Of a stretch of 64,000 bases of DNA, positions 9,078 to 17,317 are shown in pieces (the stretch's first letter is position 1; each line of letters starts with the position of its first letter). The DNA is from Paractinoplanes pyxinae (lineage in GTDB: Bacteria; Actinomycetota; Actinomycetes; Mycobacteriales; Micromonosporaceae). The translations under genes were made by a program, and so were the position numbers. The stretch covers positions 1-64,000 of the forward strand of contig NZ_JAPNTZ010000001.1 of NCBI RefSeq assembly GCF_026626335.1. Direction: 5' to 3'. The notes beneath the pieces were generated by a model that worked only from the letters and a program-made list of their open reading frames with translations, was not told where the DNA came from and made no database searches.

Positions 9078-9595
9078 CAGCCTTCCTCCGTCACGGCCGA
9101 GAGCAGGTCGGGGGCCAGGTGGCGGACGCGGGCCAGGGCCTTGCTGGTCTGCGACTTGATCGTGCCGACCGAGCAGTTGAGCAGTTCCGCCGCCTCGGCC
9201 TCGCTGCGGTCCTCGAAGAACCGCAGCACCAGCACGGCCCGTTGCCGCCGGGTGAGCCGGGCCAGCACCTCGTGCAGGGCGAGCTTGAGATCCGTGCGGT
9301 GGGCGTGGTCGCTGCCGGGCGCGGCCACATCGGCCATCTCGCCCGGCATCGACTCGACTATCCGGCGGCGGCGCCACCGGCTCACGTGCAGGTGGTACAT
9401 GGCCGTACGGGTGTAGGCCTCGAAATGCCCGGGGTCGGTCAGCCGGCGCCGGCCGCGGTGCGTGCGGGCCAGCGCGTCCTGCACCAGATCCTCGGCGAGA
9501 TGCCTGTCCCCGGTCAGCAGGAAGCCCGTCCTCAGAAGGGCCGCCGACCGGGTGCGGACGAAATCGCAGAAGAGGTCGTCAGTGGACTCCGGCAT
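9077..9595 (-). CDS. SigE-family ECF RNA polymerase sigma factor
   Basis: At 172 residues it is the usual size for the compact actinobacterial SigE-type ECF group. Region 2 is visible (FLLTGDRHLAEDLVQDAL, then HFEAYTRTAMYHLHVSRWRRRR). Region 4 is also visible (ARLTRRQRAVLVLRFFEDRS, then LNCSVGTIKSQTSKALARVR). It would direct RNA polymerase to a small set of promoters. ATG 9595 is preferred, with a GGGGAAG element upstream; ATG 9655 would add 20 atypical residues. It is translationally coupled to the membrane protein downstream, a classical sigma/anti-sigma arrangement. The dyad CCGTAC-TTC-GTACGG at 9636-9650 sits just upstream and could be an operator. Confidence 0.93.
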   Translation of the reverse strand: MPESTDDLFCDFVRTRSAALLRTGFLLTGDRHLAEDLVQDALARTHRGRRRLTDPGHFEAYTRTAMYHLHVSRWRRRRIVESMPGEMADVAAPGSDHAHRTDLKLALHEVLARLTRRQRAVLVLRFFEDRSEAEAAELLNCSVGTIKSQTSKALARVRHLAPDLLSAVTEEG

Positions 9596-9677
9596 GCTCC
9601 GCTCGTCTTCCCCGTGCGCCGAGCTGTGCGCTACACCGTACTTCGTACGGGCCATCACGCGGCCCCGTCGGCCGGGA

Positions 9678-10136
9678 TCACGGGTATTGGCAGAACGGCG
9701 CGGGCTCGTGGATGCCGAGGTCCTTGCAGAAGTACCCGCTGCCCTGGCTGTGATAGCGCCAGCCCGCATCGGACGCGTACCGGAACAGGTAGATGCCGTC
9801 GCCCTTGTTCGGGCCCTCCGGCTCGGTCGTCGCCCAGCTCTTCCAGCACTTCACCCGCGCGAAGTGCCAGCCCTCCGGCAGGTCGACCAGCTTCTCGAAC
9901 TCCTTGGCCGGAGGACAGACGCCGGAACCGTGCTCGGGTCCCAGCGAGTCCCGGGTCGCCGAGGGCGACGGCGCCTTCGTCGTTGGAGCAGGAGCGGGCG
10001 AAACGGGAGCGGATGAGATAGGAGTGGGTGACGGCGCAGAGGCGGAGGCGGGTGCGGATGACGCCGTGGAACCGCAGGCGGTGAGCCCGAGCAGGACGGC
10101 GACGGCGGGCAGGGCGAGCCGGTGAGGTGCGGACAT
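9678..10136 (-). CDS. Lipoprotein with the same four-cysteine domain as the sigma-factor partner
   Basis: The product is 152 residues. The signal ends in LTAC, so Cys21 is the lipidated residue. A Ser/Ala/Pro-rich spacer (~22-65) leads to an ~80-residue domain containing CPP, KLVDLPEGW, KCWKSW, GDGIYLFRYA, WRYHSQGS, CKDLG and FCQ. Nearly every one of these has a counterpart in the protein at 8412-9077, so the two are paralogues at the domain level. It would sit on the outer face of the membrane. Being next to the sigma operon, it may act in the same signalling pathway, for example as ligand, decoy or co-sensor. That role is inference. Confidence 0.8.
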   Translation of the reverse strand: MSAPHRLALPAVAVLLGLTACGSTASSAPASASAPSPTPISSAPVSPAPAPTTKAPSPSATRDSLGPEHGSGVCPPAKEFEKLVDLPEGWHFARVKCWKSWATTEPEGPNKGDGIYLFRYASDAGWRYHSQGSGYFCKDLGIHEPAPFCQYP

Positions 10137-10314
10137 TTCAAGATCCCCCGAATGATGGCAGTGGCGCTACACCCGGGTACATGCGATTCCGGCCGCCCAG
10201 GTTGCCGCCCGAGGCAAGAAAAACTTGGGCGTACGGGAAACTCATCAGTTCCTGACAACTCGTCACCACACTTCGAAACTCCGCGACCGCGCGGAGCCGG
10301 AGGTGACGAACCAG

Positions 10315-11109
10315 ATGACAGGACAACAGTGGACCGGCCGCAGGCGGGTGCTTCTCGCCCTCGGTGGTCTGTCGCTGCTCAGCGGCTGCGCCCAGCAAAG
10401 GCCGCAGTCGCAGCCACAATCTGAGCCGGCGTCGCCCGATCTGCCCCGGCCCACGGTGGGCTCCCCGCCGCCACCACCGTCACCCTCCCCGACGGGCCTG
10501 CCCCGCATCCCCGTCCAGAAGGAGCCGCGCTACGTCGTGCCGCCCGGCCGGGGCCCGAAGGTCGTGGCGCTCACCTTCGACGACGGCCCGCATCCGGCGT
10601 ACACCCCGCAGGTTCTCAAGCTCCTGCGGAAACACCACATCAAAGCCACCTTCTTCGTGATCGGGCAGCAAGCGGCCGCTCACCCCGACCTGGTGCGCGC
10701 GATCATCGATGATGGACACATGGTCGGCACCCACACCTGGTCCCACGCGGATCTGCACCGGCTGCCGGCCGGCCGTGTCCGGTCGGAGGTGGGTCGTACG
10801 GTGGAGAACGTCGCCAGGACGACCGGCCGCATTCCTAACCTTTTCCGGGCCCCGTACGGAAGTTGGTCGCGCACGGTTTTCGAGGTGTGCGCGGCGCTCG
10901 GGCAGACGTCGATCGCGTGGGACGTCGATCCCCGCGACTGGGACGACCCCGGTGCGAGCAGGATCCGGTCGAGGATCCTGGCTCAGGTCGGCCACCGGTC
11001 GATCGTGCTCACCCACGACGGCGGCGGCGACCGGTCACCGACCGTCCAGGCTCTGCGAAGTGTTCTTCCGGTCCTGCTCGATTCCGGCTACCGGTTCGTG
11101 GGGGTGTGA
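10315..11109 (+). CDS. Polysaccharide deacetylase (NodB homology) lipoprotein
   Basis: This 264-residue lipoprotein has a twin-arginine-like RRR followed by LLSGC, making Cys25 the lipid anchor. A proline-rich linker precedes the NodB domain. All five NodB motifs are seen: TFDDGPHP (catalytic base and metal Asp), GTHTWSHADL (metal His pair), RAPYGS, WDVDPRDW, and IVLTHDGGG with the catalytic His. It should remove N-acetyl groups from peptidoglycan or another wall glycan. GTG 10303, with GGAG six bases before it, is an equally good start and adds four residues. The next gene follows after 3 bases, so the two form an envelope operon. Confidence 0.93.
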   Translation: MTGQQWTGRRRVLLALGGLSLLSGCAQQRPQSQPQSEPASPDLPRPTVGSPPPPPSPSPTGLPRIPVQKEPRYVVPPGRGPKVVALTFDDGPHPAYTPQVLKLLRKHHIKATFFVIGQQAAAHPDLVRAIIDDGHMVGTHTWSHADLHRLPAGRVRSEVGRTVENVARTTGRIPNLFRAPYGSWSRTVFEVCAALGQTSIAWDVDPRDWDDPGASRIRSRILAQVGHRSIVLTHDGGGDRSPTVQALRSVLPVLLDSGYRFVGV

Positions 11110-11112
11110 GCG

Positions 11113-12189
11113 ATGAGACGACGCTGGCGGTTGGTGCTCACCATAGTTCTCGCGCTGCTCGTCACCGGGTCGCTGGCCGCCTTCGCCGGGATGCGGCTGC
11201 TCTCGCGCCGCTACGAGGGTGCGGTCGCGCGGGCCGACCTGCTGCCGGCCGCCCCGAGCCGGTCCGCGGGCGCCCCGGCCGAGCCGACCGAGCCGCCGAA
11301 GGTCAAGGGCCCGATGAACCTGCTGCTCGTCGGCTCGGACAGCCGCACGAAGGGCGAACCGGGCGACGGCCGCAGCGACGTCGTCATCCTGGTGCACATC
11401 CCCGAGTCGACCGGCCGGGCGTACGTGATCTCGATCCCGCGCGACACGTACCTGCCGATCGCCACGGCCGGCGGCGAGCGCGGCCCCCGGAACAAGGTCA
11501 ACGCGGCCTACGCGTGGGGCGGCGTGCCCCGGCTCGTGCAGACCCTCAACCAGTTCGGCGGCATCACCGTCGACTGGCCGGTCCTCATCGACTTCGCCGG
11601 GATCCGCAAGCTCACCGATCTGGTCGGCGGCGTCGACGTGGTCATCGACAAGAGGAGCGTGGACTCCTACCGGTTCCTGCCGGAGAACAGCCCGTACCCG
11701 TCGGCGCCGTGCACCGACCCGCAGGGCCGGTCCCGCCGCTGCGTCGCCTTCCCGGCCGGGAAGGTGCACCTCGACGGGCAGCTGGCCGAGTACTACGTCC
11801 GTCAGCGCCGGGGCCTGCCCAACGACGACTTCGACCGGTCCAAGCGGCACCAGCAATACCTGCGGGCGCTGGCCGAGAAGATCGCCGAGCAGAACCTGCT
11901 GACCGACCCGCGGGGCCTGGACCGGCTGGTCCGGACCGCGGCCGGCATGCTCACGGTCGACCGGCGCATGCCGGTGCAGCGCCTGGCCTTCACGCTGCGC
12001 CACCTGCGGGCGAAGGACATGACGTTCCTGACCCTGCCCATCGCCGAGAACCGGGACGTGCCGGGGGTCGGTGCGGTGATGGTGCCCGACGCGGAGCAGT
12101 GCCGGGAGTTGTTCGCCGCCCTGCGCGCCGACCGGCTGGACGAGTACACGCGCGTGCACCCACCCAACGACGTACGGCACGGGCGTTGA
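11113..12189 (+). CDS. LytR-CpsA-Psr family wall-polymer ligase
   Basis: The 358-residue protein has an N-terminal membrane anchor (residues 7-27), a short linker and an extracellular LCP domain. Family signatures are present: LLLVGSDSR, GRSDVVILVHI, ISIPRDTY, NKVNAAYAWGG, and a late YVRQRRGLPNDDFDRSKRHQQYL segment that binds the polyprenyl pyrophosphate. LCP enzymes transfer teichoic acid-like or arabinogalactan-like polymers from the lipid carrier to peptidoglycan. It is co-transcribed with the deacetylase 3 bases upstream, which supports a joint role in wall modification. Confidence 0.93.
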   Translation: MRRRWRLVLTIVLALLVTGSLAAFAGMRLLSRRYEGAVARADLLPAAPSRSAGAPAEPTEPPKVKGPMNLLLVGSDSRTKGEPGDGRSDVVILVHIPESTGRAYVISIPRDTYLPIATAGGERGPRNKVNAAYAWGGVPRLVQTLNQFGGITVDWPVLIDFAGIRKLTDLVGGVDVVIDKRSVDSYRFLPENSPYPSAPCTDPQGRSRRCVAFPAGKVHLDGQLAEYYVRQRRGLPNDDFDRSKRHQQYLRALAEKIAEQNLLTDPRGLDRLVRTAAGMLTVDRRMPVQRLAFTLRHLRAKDMTFLTLPIAENRDVPGVGAVMVPDAEQCRELFAALRADRLDEYTRVHPPNDVRHGR

Positions 12190-12248
12190 TGCCTTTGGTC
12201 GGGGTCGAGTGTTCACTTTCGGCAGTTACCGGGGCCGCCGCCCGTTCC

Positions 12249-12254
12249 TAGCGT
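12249..12254 (+). promoter_or_regulatory. -10 element TAGCGT of a leaderless promoter
   Basis: TAGCGT ends 7 bases before ATG 12262, with TTACCG 17 bases upstream as a possible -35. The same -10 sequence at the same distance precedes the genes at 46952 and 58587, which supports leaderless transcription. Confidence 0.45.
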
Positions 12255-12261
12255 GAGGCGC

Positions 12262-13344
12262 ATGAGAATCCGCGCCTTGGCCGCCCTGTTCCTGCTGGTG
12301 GTGACGCTGCCGATCGGCGCCGCCGCGACCGCCGCTCCCGCCCTCAGCCTGCCCCGCCCGACCGGGCCGTACGCCGTCGGCACCACCTGGCTGCACCTGA
12401 CCGACACCGCCCGGGCCGACCCGTGGCGGCCGGACGTGCGGCGCGAGCTGATGGTGTCGCTGTGGTACCCCGCCCGGCCCGGCCGCGGCGCCCCAGCTCC
12501 GTACACCACGGCCGCGGTCTCGTCGCGGATCGTCGCCGCCGAGGGCCTGCCCCTGCCGCCGGACGTGCTGACCACCGTGTCCACCAACGCCCGGCGCGAC
12601 CTGCCGGTGCGCCCGCCGGCCGGTAAGGGCTGGCCGCTGGTGGTGCTGTCGCCCGGGTTCAGCCCGAGCCGCGAATCGCTGACCGGGCTGGCCGAGGACC
12701 TGGCCTCCCGGGGCTATGTGGTGGCCGGGGTGGACCACCCGTACGAGGCCCGCGGCGTCGAGTTCCCCGACGGCCGGGTCGCCGAGTGCCTGGCCTGCGA
12801 GCTGGACGACGTAATGCCGCAGGTGGTGCGGGGCCGGGCGGCCGACGTGTCGTTCCTGCTGGACCGGTTGACCGGCGCCCGGCCGGCGTGGCGCGGCGCC
12901 CGCTACCTCGACCGTCACCGGATCGCCGTGGTGGGCCACTCGATCGGCGGGGCGAGCGCCGCGCACCTGCTGACCACCGACCGGCGGGTGGACGCGGCCG
13001 CCGACCTGGACGGCACCCTGTTCGTCCCCGTTGTCACGAACCGGCCGCTGCTGCTGGTGGGCGCGGACCGGCCGGCCGACGCCAGCTGGGTGCGGGACTG
13101 GCCCGGCCTGAGCGAGTGGAAGCGGTGGCTGACCGTCGCCGGCACCGGGCACATGTCGTTCACCGACCGGCCCGTGCTCGGCGCCCAGCTCGGCCTGGAC
13201 CCCGGCGCCGTCCCGGCCGAGCGGCAACTGCTGATCACCCGCACGTACGTGGCCGCCTTCCTCGACGTACACCTGGGAAAGCGCGACCAGCCGCAGCTGG
13301 ACGGACCCTCGCCGGCCTTCCCCGAGGTCACCCGGACGAGATGA
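12262..13344 (+). CDS. Secreted alpha/beta hydrolase, PAF-acetylhydrolase type
   Basis: The product is 360 residues with a signal peptide (hydrophobic 6-25). The fold matches bacterial platelet-activating-factor acetylhydrolase-like esterases. An early SLWYPARP segment is followed by VVLSPGFSPSRE, the nucleophile elbow GHSIGGASA, the acid in a DLDGTL context, and a terminal GTGHMSF histidine. It should hydrolyse short-chain acyl esters outside the cell. ATG 12262 is chosen because a TAGCGT -10 box lies 7 bases away. It follows the LCP gene by ~70 bases but appears to have its own promoter. Confidence 0.88.
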   Translation: MRIRALAALFLLVVTLPIGAAATAAPALSLPRPTGPYAVGTTWLHLTDTARADPWRPDVRRELMVSLWYPARPGRGAPAPYTTAAVSSRIVAAEGLPLPPDVLTTVSTNARRDLPVRPPAGKGWPLVVLSPGFSPSRESLTGLAEDLASRGYVVAGVDHPYEARGVEFPDGRVAECLACELDDVMPQVVRGRAADVSFLLDRLTGARPAWRGARYLDRHRIAVVGHSIGGASAAHLLTTDRRVDAAADLDGTLFVPVVTNRPLLLVGADRPADASWVRDWPGLSEWKRWLTVAGTGHMSFTDRPVLGAQLGLDPGAVPAERQLLITRTYVAAFLDVHLGKRDQPQLDGPSPAFPEVTRTR

Positions 13345-13397
13345 GCGGAGCGCCAGCATTAAGATGACCGGACCGATCGACGGACGTGGAGACGATG

Positions 13398-14222
13398 ATG
13401 AGCATCGGCGAGGGCACGGACAGGCGCGGCGGGCCGGACCTCGATCCCACCCGGCCGCATCCGGCGCGGCGCTACAACTACTGGCTCGGCGGCAAGGACA
13501 ACTTCCAGGCCGACCGCGATGCCGGTGACGCCATCGCCAAAGTGTTCCCGCACATCCGCACCGCGGCACGCGAGAACCGGGCGTTCATGCAGCGGGCGGT
13601 GCGGCACCTGACCCGCGAGGCCGGCGTGCGGCAGTTCCTCGACATCGGCACGGGGCTGCCGACCGCCGACAACGTGCACGACGTGGCGCAGGGCATCGCC
13701 CCGGAATCGCGGATCGTCTACGTGGACAACGACCCGCTGGTGCTCAGCCACGCCCGGGCCCTGCTGACCAGTTCGGACGAGGGCGCCACGGCCTACATCG
13801 ACGCCGACGTGCGTGATCCCCAGAAGATCCTCGACGATCCCGCCGTACGCGAAACGTTGGACTGGACCCGGCCGATCGCGCTCCAGCTGGTGGCGATCAT
13901 GCACTTCGTCGAGGACCACGAGGACCCATGGGGCATCGTGAATCGGCTGGTCGGCGCCCTGCCGACCGGCAGCTACCTGATGTTGTCGCACGCGACCTTC
14001 GACCCGCTCGACGCCGAGACGATCGCCAAGATGAACGCCATCAACGAGGGCATCAAGCCGCGGTTCTCGCCCCGGTCGCTGGCCGAGGTCTCCCGCTTCT
14101 TCACCGGGCTCGAGCTGCTGGAACCGGGCATCGTCTCGGTTCAGGACTGGCGTGGCGAGCCGGGGCCCCGGCCGACCGCGGCCGAGGCCACCGGCTACGC
14201 GGCGGTCGCCCGGGTCGGCTGA
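13398..14222 (+). CDS. SAM-dependent methyltransferase, PF04672 type (copy 1)
   Basis: The 274-residue protein matches the actinobacterial S-adenosylmethionine methyltransferase family formerly called DUF574. It starts with PHPARRYNYWLGGKDNF, then has the glycine-rich SAM site FLDIGTGLPT and the acidic strand VYVDNDPLV. Later comes the LVAIMHFVED core strand. The substrate is unknown for the family. GGAG lies 6 bases before ATG 13398. A close paralogue is at 17318-18136, and the large NB-ARC/TPR gene lies between them on the other strand. Its stop codon sits inside the first unit of a 21-bp tandem repeat. Confidence 0.92.
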   Translation: MSIGEGTDRRGGPDLDPTRPHPARRYNYWLGGKDNFQADRDAGDAIAKVFPHIRTAARENRAFMQRAVRHLTREAGVRQFLDIGTGLPTADNVHDVAQGIAPESRIVYVDNDPLVLSHARALLTSSDEGATAYIDADVRDPQKILDDPAVRETLDWTRPIALQLVAIMHFVEDHEDPWGIVNRLVGALPTGSYLMLSHATFDPLDAETIAKMNAINEGIKPRFSPRSLAEVSRFFTGLELLEPGIVSVQDWRGEPGPRPTAAEATGYAAVARVG

Positions 14223-14333
14223 GAAAAGCCCGAGGCCGGCTGAGAAAAGCCCGAGGCCGGCTGAGAAAAGCCCGAGGCCGGCTGAGGAAAGCCAAAGGCC
14301 GGCTGAGGAAGCCCAAGGCCGGCTGAGAAACGG
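14217..14333 (+). repeat. Tandem repeat, five 20-21 bp units plus a partial sixth
   Basis: The unit is GGCTGAGAAAAGCCCGAGGC plus C (21 bp). Copies 1-3 (14217-14279) are identical, copy 4 has three changes, copy 5 (14301-14320) has lost one base, and a partial copy follows. The first unit contains the TGA stop codon of the methyltransferase. Each unit can form only a weak AGCC/GGCT stem. It looks like a minisatellite and not a CRISPR, since there are no spacers. Confidence 0.9.
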
Positions 14334-14432
14334 TCGGGGTCGGTCGGATTACGCCGTACGCCTGTCCCGCACCGCCATGATCGGCGAGGACGAGCGGAAT
14401 CGGCAGCCGAACGGGGGAACGATGGCCCACGC

Positions 14433-17192
14433 TCACGGCGTCGTCGTTCGGTTGCCGTTTCGGTCGGCCAGCAGACGGCGTACGCCGTCCGCCTCGTACA
14501 TGCCGTGTTCGACGTAGAGGTGCAGGGCCCGCTCGAAGAACGCCCGGGCCGACGCCGGATCGCCCTGCCGCTCGAAGGTGTGTCCGAGTCCCGTGTACGC
14601 CCGGCCCCGCTGCTCGGCCATCTCGGTGTCGCCCGCGATGGCCAGCGCCGCCTCGAACCAGGTGACCGAGGCCGCGAGCCGGCCCGCCGCGCGGGTCGCC
14701 TCGCCGAGCCCGTTGAGGATGTCGGCCTCCGAGACCCGGTCGCCGACCTCCCGTTTGATCGCCAGCGCCTGCTCGTGCAGCTCGATGGCCCGCTCGGGTT
14801 CGCCCCGGCGGGTGTGCACCAGGGCGAGGGCGTCCAGGGCCTCCGCCTCGATGCTGCGGTTGCCCAGCCGCCGGCACAGGGTCAGGGCTTCCTCGCAGTG
14901 CTGCTCGGCCTCGTCGAGCCGCCCGCTTCGCACCTCGATGGTCGCCAGGTTGCTCAGGCCCTTGGCGACGCCGTGCCGGTCGCCGGCCTCCACGTGGACG
15001 GCGAGCCCGCGGTTCAGGAACTCGAGCGCCTCGTCGAAGTTGCCGAGCGTCCCCTCGTTGTAGCCGAGGTTGTCCAGGGCCCGGGCCTCGCCGATCCGGT
15101 CGTCGGCCTCCCGGTACAGGGCCAGCGCCTTCTCGTAGTGGACCTTCGCCGCCGCCGGACCACGGTGGTAGAACTCGAGGTTGGCCCGGTTGATCACCGC
15201 GTGGGCCTGACCGCGGACGTCGTGGATGCTGCGGAACAGCTGGGCCGACCTCTGCAGACGATCGGCCGCCGGTTCGGTCCGGCCCAGATTGGTGTACGCG
15301 ACACCCAGGGCCGACAGCGCGGTGGCTTCGGCCCGGGAGTCGCCGACCGCCTGGGCGGCTCGCGTCGCGTGCTCGTTCACGGTCAGCAGGTCGCGATAGC
15401 TGGTGTTCAACAGGTGGCGGAACAGCACCTCGGCCAGGCGGCTGGTGTGCGTCGGCCAGCCCCGGTCGGCGGCGTACGCGGCAATGGCCAGCAGCGTCGA
15501 ATACTCGCTGTTCAGCCAGGCCGAAGCGTCCTCCGGGCCGGACAGGACCGGCGCCGCCGTGGTCGTTTCCGGGGCCTGGGGCCGGCGGTCGGCGCCCGTA
15601 GGATACAGGATCCGCATCGCCGTCGCGGCGGTGGCCAGGTAGTGGTCGAGCAGACGGGTCAGGGCCGCCCGGCGTTCGACCGGCCGCTCCTGCTCGTGCG
15701 CGCGCTCGGCCGCGTGGATGCGGATCAGGTCGTGCTGGGTGTAGCGGTCGTCGCCGGCCAGCTGGATCAGGTGGTCGTCGCACAACCGGCGCAGCCCGGC
15801 CCGCGCCGCGTCCAGGTCGCCGCCGGTCAGCGCGGCCGCCGCGTAGTCGTCGAAGTCCTCGGCCGGGTGCAGCGCCACCAGCCGGAGCAGCCGCTGCCGC
15901 TCGGCGTCCAGGTTCCGGTAGGACCGGTCCAGGGCAAGGGCCACCCCGTCGTCCAGCCGCCCGGCCCGGCGGCGCTCGTCGAGCCATTCCGCGTGGTCGG
16001 CCAGGGACCAGTCCGGCCTCGCCCGCACCTGCGCCGCGACCAGGCCGAGCGCGAGCGGCAGCCGTCCGCAGAGCTCCGTGATGCGGGCAGCGGCTTCCGG
16101 CTCTTCCCGTACGACGGCCGGGCCGACCTCGTCCGTCAGGAACCGCAGTGCCTCCGGGCGGCCGAACACCTCGAGCTTCAGCGAGACGGCCGGGCTCAGC
16201 TCGGCGAGGCTCCGGCGGCTGGTCACCAGCACCGAGCAGCCCGGCGTGGCCGGCAGCAGGGGCCGGACCTGGCCGGCGCCGGCCGCGTTGTCCAGCACGA
16301 CCAGCGTGCGGGTGCCGGCCAGCCGCTCGTGGAAGAGCCGACGGCAGGCCTCCAGGTCGCGCGGGACGGTCGAACCGGGCACGCCGAGCAGCCGCAGGAA
16401 GCCGTCCAGCACCGCGACCGGGTCGGCCGGCGGGTGGCCGGGATCGGGGTCGAAGCCGCGCAGGCCGGCGAAGAGAACCCTGTCGTGGGGGAGCAGGTGC
16501 GCCGCCCGTACGGCCAACTGGGTCTTGCCGACCCCGGCCATCCCCTCGATCGTGGCGATTGCGACCGGGCCGCCGGCGGTGAGCGCGTCCCGCAGCCGGC
16601 GCAGCTCGTCCGCGCGGCCCGTGAACACCGGCAGATCCGGTGGCAGAGAGTCGTACACCCGGACCTGGGACGACGCCCGCCGCTGGCCGGCGACGGCCTG
16701 CAGCGCCTGCTGCCATTGCGCCAGGTAGTTGTGGTCGGGATGCAGCGCGTGGACGATCGCCGTCACCAGTTCCGCGCTGAGCCGGCGCCGCCCGGGCCGG
16801 AAACAGTCGACCACAGTGGTCCGGCCGACCAGCTCGCTGTCCGGCCGCCCGGCCCGGCGCCACGCCGCGTTGACCAGCGTGGTGATCCGCGCGTAGGACG
16901 GATCGCCGGCCCAGACCTTGAGCGTGCCCAGCCGTTCGGCCAGCTCGTCCACTGTCATCGCCACACCCGGATCGGGCGGTTCCAAGGTTTCGTCGCGGGG
17001 CGCCGGCGCGTTCGCGGCCAGAGCCTTGGTCACTGCCCGGTGCAGGGTGGCCAGGCTGGGCACGCGGCCGCCGCCGGCCTCGGCCACCAGCTCGCGGTGC
17101 AGCGCGGACACGTTGCCACCACAAAGGGCCAACCGATCGAGCAGCGCGGCCTCGGCGACGAACTCAACGCGATCCACCAGCAGCATTCCCAT
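14433..17192 (-). CDS. STAND protein: HTH, NB-ARC ATPase and TPR repeats
   Basis: This 919-residue protein has four parts. An N-terminal HTH-like helix pair (~12-58) is followed by a second ~85-residue helical module (~80-165) that often precedes actinobacterial NB-ARC domains. The NB-ARC ATPase comes next: GMAGVGKT at 217-224, TLVVLDNAAG as Walker B, and GRLPLALGL as the GLPL motif. The C-terminal half is about eight TPRs with NLGYNEGTLGNFDEALE-like spacing. Such STAND proteins are signal-responsive switches, either transcriptional regulators or defence sensors. It is flanked by two paralogous methyltransferases, the second divergent with only ~125 bases between starts. GTG 17255 is an alternative start. 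Confidence 0.88.
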   Translation of the reverse strand: MGMLLVDRVEFVAEAALLDRLALCGGNVSALHRELVAEAGGGRVPSLATLHRAVTKALAANAPAPRDETLEPPDPGVAMTVDELAERLGTLKVWAGDPSYARITTLVNAAWRRAGRPDSELVGRTTVVDCFRPGRRRLSAELVTAIVHALHPDHNYLAQWQQALQAVAGQRRASSQVRVYDSLPPDLPVFTGRADELRRLRDALTAGGPVAIATIEGMAGVGKTQLAVRAAHLLPHDRVLFAGLRGFDPDPGHPPADPVAVLDGFLRLLGVPGSTVPRDLEACRRLFHERLAGTRTLVVLDNAAGAGQVRPLLPATPGCSVLVTSRRSLAELSPAVSLKLEVFGRPEALRFLTDEVGPAVVREEPEAAARITELCGRLPLALGLVAAQVRARPDWSLADHAEWLDERRRAGRLDDGVALALDRSYRNLDAERQRLLRLVALHPAEDFDDYAAAALTGGDLDAARAGLRRLCDDHLIQLAGDDRYTQHDLIRIHAAERAHEQERPVERRAALTRLLDHYLATAATAMRILYPTGADRRPQAPETTTAAPVLSGPEDASAWLNSEYSTLLAIAAYAADRGWPTHTSRLAEVLFRHLLNTSYRDLLTVNEHATRAAQAVGDSRAEATALSALGVAYTNLGRTEPAADRLQRSAQLFRSIHDVRGQAHAVINRANLEFYHRGPAAAKVHYEKALALYREADDRIGEARALDNLGYNEGTLGNFDEALEFLNRGLAVHVEAGDRHGVAKGLSNLATIEVRSGRLDEAEQHCEEALTLCRRLGNRSIEAEALDALALVHTRRGEPERAIELHEQALAIKREVGDRVSEADILNGLGEATRAAGRLAASVTWFEAALAIAGDTEMAEQRGRAYTGLGHTFERQGDPASARAFFERALHLYVEHGMYEADGVRRLLADRNGNRTTTP

Positions 17193-17317
17193 GATCGACC
17201 GGTCCCGGCGGCTCGGACCACCTCGACCTACCACTATGCGGCAGAACGGGTCCACATGGCATCTCGTGAATGGGTAAAGTGCCGGAAATCGGTTCTCGGA
17301 CGTCGACGGGGGACAAT

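Noticed and set aside
11035..12216. Long minus-strand frame opposite the LCP gene
   Set aside because: Low-complexity His/Arg/Gly-rich translation typical of GC-rich antisense shadow; the plus strand has a complete LCP protein.
14217..14333. CRISPR array
   Set aside because: The 20-21 bp units abut without spacers, so it is a tandem repeat.
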